A stretch of DNA of 64,000 bases from positions 1,116,001 to 1,180,000 of the forward strand of contig NZ_JAPEPO010000002.1 in assembly GCF_026340095.1 (NCBI RefSeq), given 5' to 3'. A program made the translations under genes and the position numbers. The DNA comes from Streptomyces sp. NBC_01446. Lineage in GTDB: Bacteria > Actinomycetota > Actinomycetes > Streptomycetales > Streptomycetaceae. Below are positions 1 to 7,420 of this stretch, piece after piece (within the stretch, counting starts at the first letter, position 1; every line of letters begins with the position of its first letter). Below the pieces are notes generated by a model. That model saw nothing but the letters and a program-made list of their open reading frames with translations. It was not told the origin of the DNA and made no database searches.

Positions 1-497
1 TGAAGCCTCTCGGCGGTCTGACCTCGTTCCTCTACACGATCCCGCCGATGGCCCTGTTCACGCTGCTCGTCCCGGTGTTCGGCCTCTCCGTCCTCACCGC
101 GGAGATCGCGCTGGTGTCGTACACGCTGATGGTGCTGTTCAAGTCGTCGCTGACGGGCCTCGGTGAGGTGCCGGAGGAGGTGCGCCGGGCGGGCGAGGGC
201 ATGGGGCTCACGCGGCGCGAGATCCTCTGGCGCATCGAACTTCCGCTGGCTCTGCCCGCGGTGATCAGCGGGCTGCGCGTGGCGACGGTGACCACGATCA
301 GCGTGGTGGAGGTCGCCGCGTTCATCATCGACCAGGGGCTCGGCTCGCCGATCATCCAGGGCCTTCAGTCGCCGTTCAACACGCAGTTCATCGGGGCCGG
401 GCTGCTGGCCGTCGCGCTCGCGCTGGCGGCGGACGGACTGATCGTGCTGGTGGGACGGCTGCTCACGCCGTGGGCCCGGACGCGGAGGACCGTCTGA
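1..497 (+). CDS. Osmoprotectant-type ABC transporter permease (5' end missing)
   Basis: C-terminal part of an inner-membrane permease of the ProW/OpuC (glycine betaine, carnitine, choline) type. The reading frame is already open at base 3, so the start lies outside the window. What remains shows hydrophobic membrane segments and the EAA-loop region that docks the ATPase, around the residues EEVRRAGEGMGLTRREIL followed by IELPLALP. The stop overlaps the start of the next permease gene by one base, which indicates translational coupling. The ATPase and the binding protein are not visible and are presumably upstream. Family assignment is firm; the substrate is inferred from the family only. Confidence 0.9.
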   Translation, partial: KPLGGLTSFLYTIPPMALFTLLVPVFGLSVLTAEIALVSYTLMVLFKSSLTGLGEVPEEVRRAGEGMGLTRREILWRIELPLALPAVISGLRVATVTTISVVEVAAFIIDQGLGSPIIQGLQSPFNTQFIGAGLLAVALALAADGLIVLVGRLLTPWARTRRTV

Positions 498-1153
498 TGC
501 ACACCTTCTTCGCCAGTTTCTCGTTCATGACCGACCACTTCGGGCTCCTGGCCGACCGCACGGTGGACCATCTGAAACTGTCGGCCGCCGCCGTCGCGGT
601 GGCCCTCGTCCTCGCCCTCCCGCTCGGCGTGTGGCTCGGCCACCGCGGCAAGGGTTCCTTCCTCACCGTCAGCATCTCCAACATCGGCCGTGCGCTGCCC
701 TCGCTGGCGCTCATCGCGATCTTCCTCGGGCTGCTGGGCATCGGTTTCGTCAATGTACTGACGGCACTGGTGGTGATGGCGGTCCCACCGGTGCTCACAC
801 ACGCGTACCTCTCGGTGGAGCAGGTGGACCCGGATCTGGTGCGCGCCGGACGCGGCATGGGCCTGACGGAGTGGCAGATCCTCACCCGCATCGAACTGCC
901 CCTGGCCCTGCCGGTGCTCTTCACCGGCATCAGGATCGCGGCGGTGTACGTCATCTCCAGCGCGACCCTGGCCGCGGTCGCCGGCGGCGGCGGACTGGGC
1001 GACATCATCCTGAACCAGGTGTCGTACGGCTTGTCGGGGGTGATCGCCGCCGCTCTGTGGGTGGCGTTCCTGGCGCTGGCCGCGGACGCCCTGTTCGGAG
1101 CGCTCCGCAAGCGGCTCACCCCGCGCGGGGTCCTCGCGGGACGGAGCGCGTGA
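497..1153 (+). CDS. Osmoprotectant-type ABC transporter permease, second subunit
   Basis: A 218-residue permease of the same family as the upstream gene, which it overlaps by one base (TGATG). It has about five hydrophobic segments and its own EAA loop (RAGRGMGLTEWQIL, then IELPLALP), followed by a glycine-rich GGGGLGD stretch typical of OpuBB/OpuBD permeases. Two paralogous permeases in tandem is the usual layout of osmoprotectant uptake systems, which pair them with one ATPase and one binding protein. The start at 497 is preferred over an upstream in-frame GTG because of the coupling overlap. No clear terminator follows; the next gene converges from the other strand. Confidence 0.92.
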   Translation: MHTFFASFSFMTDHFGLLADRTVDHLKLSAAAVAVALVLALPLGVWLGHRGKGSFLTVSISNIGRALPSLALIAIFLGLLGIGFVNVLTALVVMAVPPVLTHAYLSVEQVDPDLVRAGRGMGLTEWQILTRIELPLALPVLFTGIRIAAVYVISSATLAAVAGGGGLGDIILNQVSYGLSGVIAAALWVAFLALAADALFGALRKRLTPRGVLAGRSA

Positions 1154-1208
1154 CCGGCACACCGCTGTCGGGCCGAACACTCCGTATTACGGCGGTGCGA
1201 ACGTGTCC

Positions 1209-1814
1209 CTAGGCGGGGGCCGGCTGCCATGCCGGTGAGCGGCCCAGGATCGCGACGATCTCGTCCAGCCGGGACCCGCCGTCGGCCGTGACCGCCGGCG
1301 CGAAGGCCGCACGGGGGCCGCGGCGCGCCTCCCCTGCGGGCACCGCTCGCGCCACGGTGAGTGCCACGTCGAGGAGTTCGGGGTCGAACGTCACCGTGTG
1401 CCCCAGCGTCCGCGCCACGTCCCAGGAGTGCACGACGTAGTCGATGAAGTGGAAGCTGACGGCCTGTGCTCCCGGGAAGGGTCCGCCGTCGCGGATCTCC
1501 GGGAGGGGGAACGCCCGCTCCGTCACCCCGTCGACGGCGAAGGCCTCCAGGACGTGCTGGGCGGCCTCGCGGTACGTCACCACGGGGTCGTCTCCGAGGG
1601 GGCGCGGCCGCCACAGGGCGATGTCCTTCTCTCCGCGCGAGGCCGCGGCGAATCCGTGGTGCTGCGCGGTCATGTGGCCGAGCAGCTCACGCAGCGTCCA
1701 GCCGGCGCACGGTGTCGGCCTGGCCAGGTCCCCGGCCGTCGCCCGCGCCACCACGTCGACGCTCGCACGCACCGCTTCCGCGTCGAGCGCGACCAGATCC
1801 TTATTCGTAGGCAT
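1209..1814 (-). CDS. TIGR03086-type DinB-fold (mycothiol-dependent isomerase-like) protein
   Basis: A 201-residue protein of the DinB four-helix fold, in the branch related to mycothiol-dependent maleylpyruvate isomerase. The N-terminal signature PTPCAGWTLRELLGHM carries the first metal-binding histidine, and FIDYVVHSWDVARTLG in the middle carries another. Such proteins usually bind a divalent metal and often use mycothiol; the actual substrate is unknown. I start it at the ATG at 1814; an in-frame start at 1835 would add seven residues over the regulatory region. It is divergent from a MarR regulator 54 bases away and is probably its target. Confidence 0.85.
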   Translation of the reverse strand: MPTNKDLVALDAEAVRASVDVVARATAGDLARPTPCAGWTLRELLGHMTAQHHGFAAASRGEKDIALWRPRPLGDDPVVTYREAAQHVLEAFAVDGVTERAFPLPEIRDGGPFPGAQAVSFHFIDYVVHSWDVARTLGHTVTFDPELLDVALTVARAVPAGEARRGPRAAFAPAVTADGGSRLDEIVAILGRSPAWQPAPA

Positions 1815-1838
1815 ACGCTTATCATCTGCCCGCACCTA

Positions 1839-1848
1839 TGACATGTCA
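1839..1848. promoter_or_regulatory. Palindrome in the DinB/MarR divergent promoter
   Basis: TGACATGTCA is a perfect 10-bp palindrome lying between two divergent starts (1814 and 1869). On the minus strand it overlaps a TTGACA hexamer (1849-1844) that is followed about 17-18 bases later by an ATGATA-like -10. A protein bound here would block that promoter. MarR is the obvious candidate, but a 10-bp core is shorter than most MarR sites. Confidence 0.45.
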
Positions 1849-1868
1849 ACGTCTATCATCGGCGCGTG

Positions 1869-2303
1869 ATGGCCAAGAACGGCGGACGCCGCGACCTCGC
1901 CGCGATGCTGCAGCCCCTGGTGCGGTCCCTCATCGCCGCCGAGCTGCCGGTGCTCGCGTCGCACGGGATCTCGATGTGGGGATACGTCGTCCTCAGCGCC
2001 CTGGACGACGGCCCCGTCCGAACCCAGGCCGCGCTCGCGACGGCGATCGGCGCCGACAAGACCCGGATCATCTCCACACTGGACACGCTGCAGGAGTCCG
2101 GTCTGATCTCCCGCACCCCGGACCCGCACGACCGCCGAGTCCGGCTCCTCTCCATCACCGACGACGGGCGACGCGTGCGCAGGTCCGCGCAGGCCGACAT
2201 CCACGCACACGAGGACCGCCTCCTGGCCCGGCTCCCCGCGGCCGACCGCCGGGTCTTCCTCGACGCGGTCCACACCCTCACCCCGGATACGGACACGCCC
2301 TAG
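1869..2303 (+). CDS. MarR family transcriptional regulator
   Basis: A 144-residue winged-helix repressor. The helix-turn-helix covers roughly residues 45-75, and the wing has the family signature DPHDRRVRLLSITDDGRR. MarR proteins bind palindromic operators as dimers and usually respond to small aromatic or oxidising ligands. The gene can start at GTG 1866 or ATG 1869. It sits divergently from the DinB-type gene, with a palindrome between them, so it probably controls that gene and itself. Its last four bases overlap the convergent hydrolase gene on the other strand. Confidence 0.9.
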   Translation: MAKNGGRRDLAAMLQPLVRSLIAAELPVLASHGISMWGYVVLSALDDGPVRTQAALATAIGADKTRIISTLDTLQESGLISRTPDPHDRRVRLLSITDDGRRVRRSAQADIHAHEDRLLARLPAADRRVFLDAVHTLTPDTDTP

Positions 2304-3814
2304 TCGGTCCCTGCTCCCAGGTGTCCGAGCACCGAGCGCATCGCCCGTCGCACCGCGTCGCGTGACGCGTCGGTGGGGTCGGTCGTCTCGAAACCGTGGT
2401 GGCCGAGCGGCACGTCGATCACCTCGAGGGCGGCGCCGCAGTCCGCGGCCGCGGACACGAACTCCTCGACCGTCACCGCGATTTCAGGGCGTTCGAGACC
2501 CACCCGCGTCAGCACGATCGGCAGCCGCCCCGCACCACGAACCGCCGCCGCCGGGCGGAACCGGCTGTCGGCGAGCCCCCAGCCCGGCAGCGGCGCGAGA
2601 ATCGGGTACGAGGCCGCCACGCACCGCAGCCAGGACGGCGGCGCAGCGAGCCAGTCGGCCGCAAGGAGCCCGCCGGCGGAGACGAACCACAGCGCGACTC
2701 GCTCGCCGTCCACCCGCGGATCGGCCCGTACGAGCTCGATCGCCTCGGCGATGTCGTCGGCGGCCCGCCCGTACGCGGTCAGCTCGTGGAGCCGGTGGTC
2801 CACGGTCACACCGACGGCTCCCAGGTTCGCCACGTACTGCCCATAGCCCACGAAGGTCGGCCAGTCGCGCGGTGTCGGACGGGCACCGGCCGGCACCGGT
2901 CCGCCGTGGACGAACACCACAGCCGGCCGGGGACCGTCGGCGTCGGGCAGATGCAGGTCGACGCGACCGGTCCGCTCCCGAGGCCGCTCCTTGACGTCCA
3001 TGAGGAACGGCCGGAGATGCGTGGGCCGCTCACGCACGGCGGCCACCCGGTGCCCCTTCCCCGCCGCGGCCCGGAGCAGGACGTCCACGAGCTCACGCGG
3101 AGCGGAGAGCATCGGCCAGTGCCCGGTGTCGAGTTCGAGGAAGCTGACACCCGGGTCGGCGAGCGCCCGGAACGCGGGATCACCCAAGCCCACCATGGTC
3201 TCGACCACGGCGATGCTCGACCCGTTGGCCGTGCACAGGACGCCGGTCGTCGGCAGCTCGGCGACCGCGCCCGACAGCCGCAGCGGCTGGGTGAGCGTGG
3301 GCAGGGGCTGGGGAACGGCCTGTTCGGTCAGCCGTGCCAGCACCTCACCCGGGACGCCGGCGACGCTGCCCCAGCGCTGCCACTCCTCCACCGCCGGCGC
3401 GGGCAGCGTGCCGGCGCTGTTCTCCTGGGCCAGGCTCAGCACGCGCTCGCGGTCCGTCCGGGCGGGCAGCAACTTGAGGGCCGGGTCGCCGTCCTCGGGG
3501 ATGCCGACATCTACGTTGACGATCCTGGAGATCCGCCCGGGGCGCCGGTCCGCGGCACCGCGCACCGGGTGGATGCCGTAGCAGTGGCCGACGAGGACCA
3601 CGTCCTGCCCCTCCACCCGGTCGATCAGCCGGACCAGGTCCTCGATGTGCGTCTCCAGGTCCACGCCCGGCACCGCCGCACCAGCACCGCCGCCGTCCAT
3701 GCCGGTGAGCGTCACTTCGTACGCCCGCGCCCCCGAGTCCCGCAGCCCGGCGGCCACTTGACGCCATACCCAACCGCCTGTGTGGGCCCCCGCCACCAGA
3801 ATGAATGCCGTCAT
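2300..3814 (-). CDS. Tandem alpha/beta-hydrolase fusion protein
   Basis: A 504-residue protein made of two hydrolase domains. Residues 1 to about 240 resemble plant-esterase/hydroxynitrile-lyase-type hydrolases (opening with ILVAGAHTGGWVW). They have GHCYG at the nucleophile elbow, so cysteine replaces the usual serine, and a late DTGHWPML histidine. Residues about 255-504 resemble dienelactone-hydrolase-type enzymes: an oxyanion HGG, a serine in VSAGG and a C-terminal GHHGFE histidine. The start at 3814 is chosen because everything upstream in frame runs antisense through the merR gene. It is transcribed from a MerR-type promoter facing it. Substrate unknown. Confidence 0.85.
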   Translation of the reverse strand: MTAFILVAGAHTGGWVWRQVAAGLRDSGARAYEVTLTGMDGGGAGAAVPGVDLETHIEDLVRLIDRVEGQDVVLVGHCYGIHPVRGAADRRPGRISRIVNVDVGIPEDGDPALKLLPARTDRERVLSLAQENSAGTLPAPAVEEWQRWGSVAGVPGEVLARLTEQAVPQPLPTLTQPLRLSGAVAELPTTGVLCTANGSSIAVVETMVGLGDPAFRALADPGVSFLELDTGHWPMLSAPRELVDVLLRAAAGKGHRVAAVRERPTHLRPFLMDVKERPRERTGRVDLHLPDADGPRPAVVFVHGGPVPAGARPTPRDWPTFVGYGQYVANLGAVGVTVDHRLHELTAYGRAADDIAEAIELVRADPRVDGERVALWFVSAGGLLAADWLAAPPSWLRCVAASYPILAPLPGWGLADSRFRPAAAVRGAGRLPIVLTRVGLERPEIAVTVEEFVSAAADCGAALEVIDVPLGHHGFETTDPTDASRDAVRRAMRSVLGHLGAGTD

Positions 3815-3876
3815 GCCCGTCTCCTCCCAAGCCGTGGTCCGCGGACCGGCCGCACCGGCCGTCCGCGCTCGCCGGT

Positions 3877-3907
3877 ACCGTAGGAACTCCCCCTGAGGGA
3901 GGTTCAA
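3877..3907 (-). promoter_or_regulatory. MerR-type promoter with 19-bp spacer
   Basis: Reading the minus strand: TTGAAC (-35, 3907-3902), a 19-base spacer, then TACGGT (-10, 3882-3877). The spacer contains the inverted repeat CTCCC-N5-GGGAG (3887-3901). An overlong 19-bp spacer with the operator inside it is the hallmark of promoters activated by MerR-family proteins through DNA distortion. It points at the hydrolase gene starting at 3814 and lies directly in front of the divergent merR gene, whose ribosome-binding site (GGGAGG) it overlaps. Confidence 0.85.
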
Positions 3908-3910
3908 GCC

Positions 3911-4840
3911 GTGCCCGCCGACAGCATGTGGTCCATCGGGGAGCTCGCCGAGCGCGCGGGCGTCACTGTCAAGACGGTCCGCTTCTACTCGGACCGCGGT
4001 CTGCTGCCCGAAGGCCCCCGCAGTACGGGCGGCCATCGCCGGTACGGGCCCGAGGCGCTCGACCGGCTCCGCGTCATCCGCTCCCTGCGCGCCCTCGGCC
4101 TGCCGGTGCCGGACGTGCGCCGGGTCCTGGGCGGGGAGGACGGGCTGGACGGCGCTCTTGAGGACGTCGTCGCGGGTCAGTTGCGGGACATCGGCTCCCA
4201 ACTGGCCGCGCTGCGCTGGCGGGAGGCCGCGCTGCAGCTGCTCCAGGACTGCACGCCTGCCGAGCGCGCCGAGCGGCTGCTGCTCGTCGGCGCGATGTCC
4301 GCCCCGCCCAGCACGGCCGCACCGGCCCGCTTCTGGCGCCGGTGGCTGCCGCTCCGCATGCCCGCGCGCGTCGTCTCCGCCGTCCTCGACCAGGCCGTCC
4401 CGCAGCCTCCGGCGGAACCGACTCCGGCCCACGTCCTGACCTTCGCCCGGCTGCACGCCTTCACCTCGCGTTCCTGCGAGGGTGGCGACCGCGGCCAGCC
4501 GGCGGCACATCGTACGGAAAACGGGTTCCGCCCCGGGGTGCTCTACGAGGGGCTCAGCGAGGCCTACGCCCTGGCGTCACCTCACCTGTGCGACCAGCGG
4601 TCACCCCGGGAGGGAGAGGCGCTGGACTGCTTCGTCTCCGCCTACGCCGCCTCACGGGGCGTACGCGACACCCCCGCGTTCCGCCGTGCGCTCAGCGGGG
4701 TGCTGGCCGCGGATCCGCGGATCGACCACTACTGGCAGCTCGTCGCCGAGCTGACCGGTCCTTCGCGGCCGACGCCGGGGGCCGCCCACGACTGGCTCTG
4801 CGCCGCGCTCGACGCCCAGGTCGGGCGTCGGGCCGCGTGA
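3911..4840 (+). CDS. MerR family transcriptional regulator
   Basis: A 309-residue regulator. Residues 6-75 form the MerR DNA-binding domain, opening with WSIGELAERAGVTVKTVRFY and containing the wing GPRSTGGHRRYG. A dimerisation helix follows. The long C-terminal part (about residues 120-309) is much larger than in classical metal-sensing MerR proteins and is probably an effector-binding region; I do not recognise its ligand. The GTG start at 3911 has GGGAGG just upstream. The promoter between it and the hydrolase gene has the 19-bp MerR spacer, so activation of that hydrolase is its most likely job. Confidence 0.9.
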   Translation: MPADSMWSIGELAERAGVTVKTVRFYSDRGLLPEGPRSTGGHRRYGPEALDRLRVIRSLRALGLPVPDVRRVLGGEDGLDGALEDVVAGQLRDIGSQLAALRWREAALQLLQDCTPAERAERLLLVGAMSAPPSTAAPARFWRRWLPLRMPARVVSAVLDQAVPQPPAEPTPAHVLTFARLHAFTSRSCEGGDRGQPAAHRTENGFRPGVLYEGLSEAYALASPHLCDQRSPREGEALDCFVSAYAASRGVRDTPAFRRALSGVLAADPRIDHYWQLVAELTGPSRPTPGAAHDWLCAALDAQVGRRAA

Positions 4841-4852
4841 GGCCGACGCCGG

Positions 4853-5081
4853 TTAATCGCTGGGCCGGCGGCCTGCCTGCTCGCCGTTGAACTGCTTGAG
4901 TTCGGCCTCGAAGTCCCTGCAGACCTCGCGCATGATCTCCTCAGTGCGCGTCAGCAGGGCATCGGTGAATGCCTTGCGCCGGTACTTGGTGACAAAAAAC
5001 CAAGTGGACGTGCAGGTGGTGAACGACGTGGCGCCCGATGCGCATATCAGGATGAGGGTTCAGATTCCATCGTGGTGACAT
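4853..5081 (-). pseudogene. tnpA: Truncated, frameshifted IS200/IS605 Y1 transposase (tnpA)
   Basis: From the ATG at 5081 the frame reads a typical TnpA N-terminus (MSPRWN..., then GRHVVHHLHVHLVF). It then loses frame in a run of T residues near 5000, where one extra T turns the expected VTKYRR into another frame. Restoring the frame recovers TKYRR, LLTRTEEIMREVC and FEAELKQFNGE, after which the sequence leaves the family and stops at 4853. The catalytic HUH motif and the active-site tyrosine, which follow NGE in intact copies, are absent. Only about half of a normal protein of about 140 residues is represented, so this is dead. Confidence 0.85.
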
Positions 5082-5098
5082 AGGCCAACCGTCGTAGA

Positions 5099-6427
5099 GT
5101 GATCGTGATGAGGGAACTTGGCTGGGAGAAGCGGCAGTTCGGGCACCGTGCCCGGCTGGCGCTGACGCCTGCACAGGCCCGGCTCATCGACGACCAGGCG
5201 CACGCGGCCCGCACCATGTGGAACTGCCTGCACGACTGGTGGACGATGCTCCCCAAGGACAAGCGTGCCCGGGCCGCCGCTGATGCGGCGATCCGCCAGG
5301 CCCGCAAGGAGATCGACTGGCTCCGAGTGCTCCCGGCTCAGGCCGCGCAGGCGGTGCTGAAGACGTACTTCCAGGCGTGGCGGAACTGCTGGGACCATCG
5401 TGCGGACGCACCGAACTTCAAGGCCCGTTTGCGCACCGTCATGTCTGTCGACATCCCGCAGGGCCGCGATCTCCAGATCACCCGTGTGCACCGCCGTTGG
5501 GGCATGGTCAACATTCCCAAGGTCGGTCGTGTCCGCTTCCGCTGGACCAAGGTTCTCCCGGTCGGCAAGCTCGCGAACAGGGAGAATCGGATCACCGGGG
5601 CGCGGTTGGTCAAAGACGGACTCGGATGGCACATCGCCTTCCGCGTCCAGACTCTGGAATCAAAGCCTGAGCCGCACACCGGCCCTGAGATCGGCATCGA
5701 CGCCGGGGTCAATCTTCCCCTTGCCCTGTCCGATGGCAACCATCAGGATCACGGACGAGGCGCCCGGCTCCCGGATGGCACCGCCGACCGGGACAAGTGG
5801 CTGAACCCGGATGAAAAGGCCAAGCTGCTCCGCCTGGAACAACGGGCCGCGCACCGCAAGTCCTTCCGCAAGCCGAAGGAGCGCAGCTCCCACCGGCTGA
5901 ACCGCACCTACGACCAGATCAAGCAGCTCCGCGCAAAAGCCACGCGCCGCGCTGTTGACTGGCAGCACAAGACCACCACCGGTATCGCCCAGCAGTACGG
6001 CACGGTCGTGGCCGAACAGCTCAACATCGAGAACATGGTCAAGTCGGCCAAGGGCACCATCGAGGAACCCGGGACAAACGTCGCGCAGAAGTCCGGCCTG
6101 AACCGCTCCATCAGCCAGGAGGCATGGGGCCGCACCGTGACCATGCTGACGTACAAGACCGCCCGCCACGGCGGCACCCTGCACAGGGTTCCCGCCCCGA
6201 ACACTTCCCTGCGCTGCTCCGCATGCGGCTTCCTCACGCCCGGCAGCCGGGAAGGCCAAGCCACGTTCGTGTGCAAGAACCCAGACTGTGGCTGGTCCGG
6301 CAACGCCGACTGGAACGCGGCCCGGAACATCCTGCACCTGTACCGGATCGGCCTCGTGGCGATCCCGGCTGCCGGGAGGGCAGTCGTCAGGCGCACCCGT
6401 AGCGCCAAGCCCGCCACCGCAAGGTAG
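5099..6427 (+). CDS. tnpB: TnpB RNA-guided nuclease of an IS605/IS1341-type element
   Basis: A 442-residue protein with the complete TnpB architecture. The N-terminal half is the helical and OB-like region. The RuvC-like core has D201 (IGIDAGV), E306 (VVAEQLNIENM) and D404 (GNADWNAARN). The zinc ribbon between the last two has C373, C376, C392 and C397. All catalytic residues are present, so the nuclease should be active if expressed. The start is GTG 5099, with ATG 5108 as alternative. TnpB proteins are guided by an RNA made from the element's right end and cut DNA next to a short target motif. Its partner tnpA is a pseudogene. Confidence 0.92.
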   Translation: MIVMRELGWEKRQFGHRARLALTPAQARLIDDQAHAARTMWNCLHDWWTMLPKDKRARAAADAAIRQARKEIDWLRVLPAQAAQAVLKTYFQAWRNCWDHRADAPNFKARLRTVMSVDIPQGRDLQITRVHRRWGMVNIPKVGRVRFRWTKVLPVGKLANRENRITGARLVKDGLGWHIAFRVQTLESKPEPHTGPEIGIDAGVNLPLALSDGNHQDHGRGARLPDGTADRDKWLNPDEKAKLLRLEQRAAHRKSFRKPKERSSHRLNRTYDQIKQLRAKATRRAVDWQHKTTTGIAQQYGTVVAEQLNIENMVKSAKGTIEEPGTNVAQKSGLNRSISQEAWGRTVTMLTYKTARHGGTLHRVPAPNTSLRCSACGFLTPGSREGQATFVCKNPDCGWSGNADWNAARNILHLYRIGLVAIPAAGRAVVRRTRSAKPATAR

Positions 6428-6434
6428 GCGGGAA

Positions 6435-6464
6435 TCTCCTTCCCGAGCTTGCGAAGGGAGGAGA
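6435..6464 (+). other. Right-end hairpin, candidate 3' part of a TnpB guide (omega) RNA
   Basis: Seven bases after the tnpB stop, TCTCCTTCCC pairs with GGGAGGAGA across an 11-base loop, with one bulged T. TnpB guide RNAs are known to come from the 3' end of tnpB and the adjoining element end, with the guide just outside the element. If so, the guide would begin around 6470, just before the APH-like gene. The RNA boundaries are inferred, not visible. Confidence 0.5.
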
Positions 6465-6486
6465 GCACTTCAAGCGAAAGGCTTCC

Positions 6487-7392
6487 ATGTGTGCTCGTAA
6501 GTTGCGGCCCGAAGAGGCGGACATCGACGCCTCGTTGGTGCGTCGGCTCGTCGACGCGCAGTTCCCTGAGTGGGCCGGGCTGCCGCTCACCGAGGTCATC
6601 TCGGCGGGCACGTCCAACGCCATGTACCGCCTCGGCGAGGACATGGCCGTGCGGCTCCCCCGCCTTGCGGGCTCCGCGCAGGACGTGGACAAGGAGCACC
6701 GTTGGCTTCCCCTGCTCGCCACAGCACTCCCCTTTGCCATCCCCACGCCACTTGGCAAGGGAACTCCCGGCGAGGGCTACCCGTGGCCGTGGTCCGTCTA
6801 CCGTTGGCTCGACGGCGCCAACCCCGCCCCGGGCCGTATCTCCGAACCGGCCATGCTGGCAAAGGACTTGGCGGAGTTCGTCACCGTACTCCGGCGGGCC
6901 GACGCCACCGGCGGGCCCGCTTCCTATCGCAGCGAGCCGCTGGCGGAGCGGGACGAAGTGACGCGTTCGGCGATCCATGAGCTGCGGGCGGAGCTGGACG
7001 GGGACGCGGCGACCGCCGTCTGGGAGTCGGCCCTGCGGGCGCACGGGTGGGCCGGGCCCGCCGTGTGGATCCACGCGGATCTGCAGCCCGGGAACGTGCT
7101 CGTCGCGGACGGACGGCTCAGCGCCGTCATCGACTTCGGGTGTCTCGGCCTGGGCGACCCGGCGGTCGACCTCATCGCGGCCTGGTACCTGCTGCCCGCC
7201 GGTTCGCGCGAGGTCTTCCGGACCGGCTCGGGCGCGGACGACGACGCCTGGGCGCGGGGCCGCGGCTGGGCCCTGTCGGTCGCCCTCCTGGAGCTCCGGC
7301 ACTACCGGGAGAGCAACCCGGTGATGGCCTCCATCGCCCGCCATGTGATCGCGGAACTACTCCTCACCGACGGCACGGCGGCGGCGGTCTGA
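6487..7392 (+). CDS. APH-family (aminoglycoside/choline kinase-like) phosphotransferase
   Basis: A 301-residue protein-kinase-fold phosphotransferase. The C-terminal lobe has the catalytic loop HADLQPGN (HxDxxxxN) near residue 198 and the metal-binding IDFG near residue 216, followed by DPAVDL. The N-lobe has TSNAMYRLG and AVRLPR around the ATP-binding lysine position. Such enzymes phosphorylate hydroxyls on antibiotics or metabolites; resistance cannot be claimed from sequence. A ribosome-binding GAAAGG lies just upstream of ATG 6487. The IS605 remnant ends about 20 bases upstream, so its original promoter was probably displaced. Confidence 0.85.
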   Translation: MCARKLRPEEADIDASLVRRLVDAQFPEWAGLPLTEVISAGTSNAMYRLGEDMAVRLPRLAGSAQDVDKEHRWLPLLATALPFAIPTPLGKGTPGEGYPWPWSVYRWLDGANPAPGRISEPAMLAKDLAEFVTVLRRADATGGPASYRSEPLAERDEVTRSAIHELRAELDGDAATAVWESALRAHGWAGPAVWIHADLQPGNVLVADGRLSAVIDFGCLGLGDPAVDLIAAWYLLPAGSREVFRTGSGADDDAWARGRGWALSVALLELRHYRESNPVMASIARHVIAELLLTDGTAAAV

Positions 7393-7420
7393 CGATCCGT
7401 CCTGCCGGCACCGCCCCGGG

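Larger units (their letters stand above)
4853..6470. mobile_element. Degenerate IS605-type element (tnpA remnant plus tnpB)
   Basis: Divergent tnpA and tnpB starts lie only 17 bases apart (5081 and 5099), the usual IS605 arrangement. tnpA is frameshifted and cut off, so the left end of the element is gone and the remnant abuts the 3' end of merR. On the right, a hairpin follows tnpB within a few bases, as expected for the element's right end and guide-RNA scaffold. The right boundary given is approximate. Autonomous transposition should be impossible from this copy. Confidence 0.8.

Noticed and set aside
3815..4510. Upstream extension of the double hydrolase to about 736 residues
   Set aside because: It is antisense to merR and crosses the MerR promoter; ATG 3814 gives the known family N-terminus.
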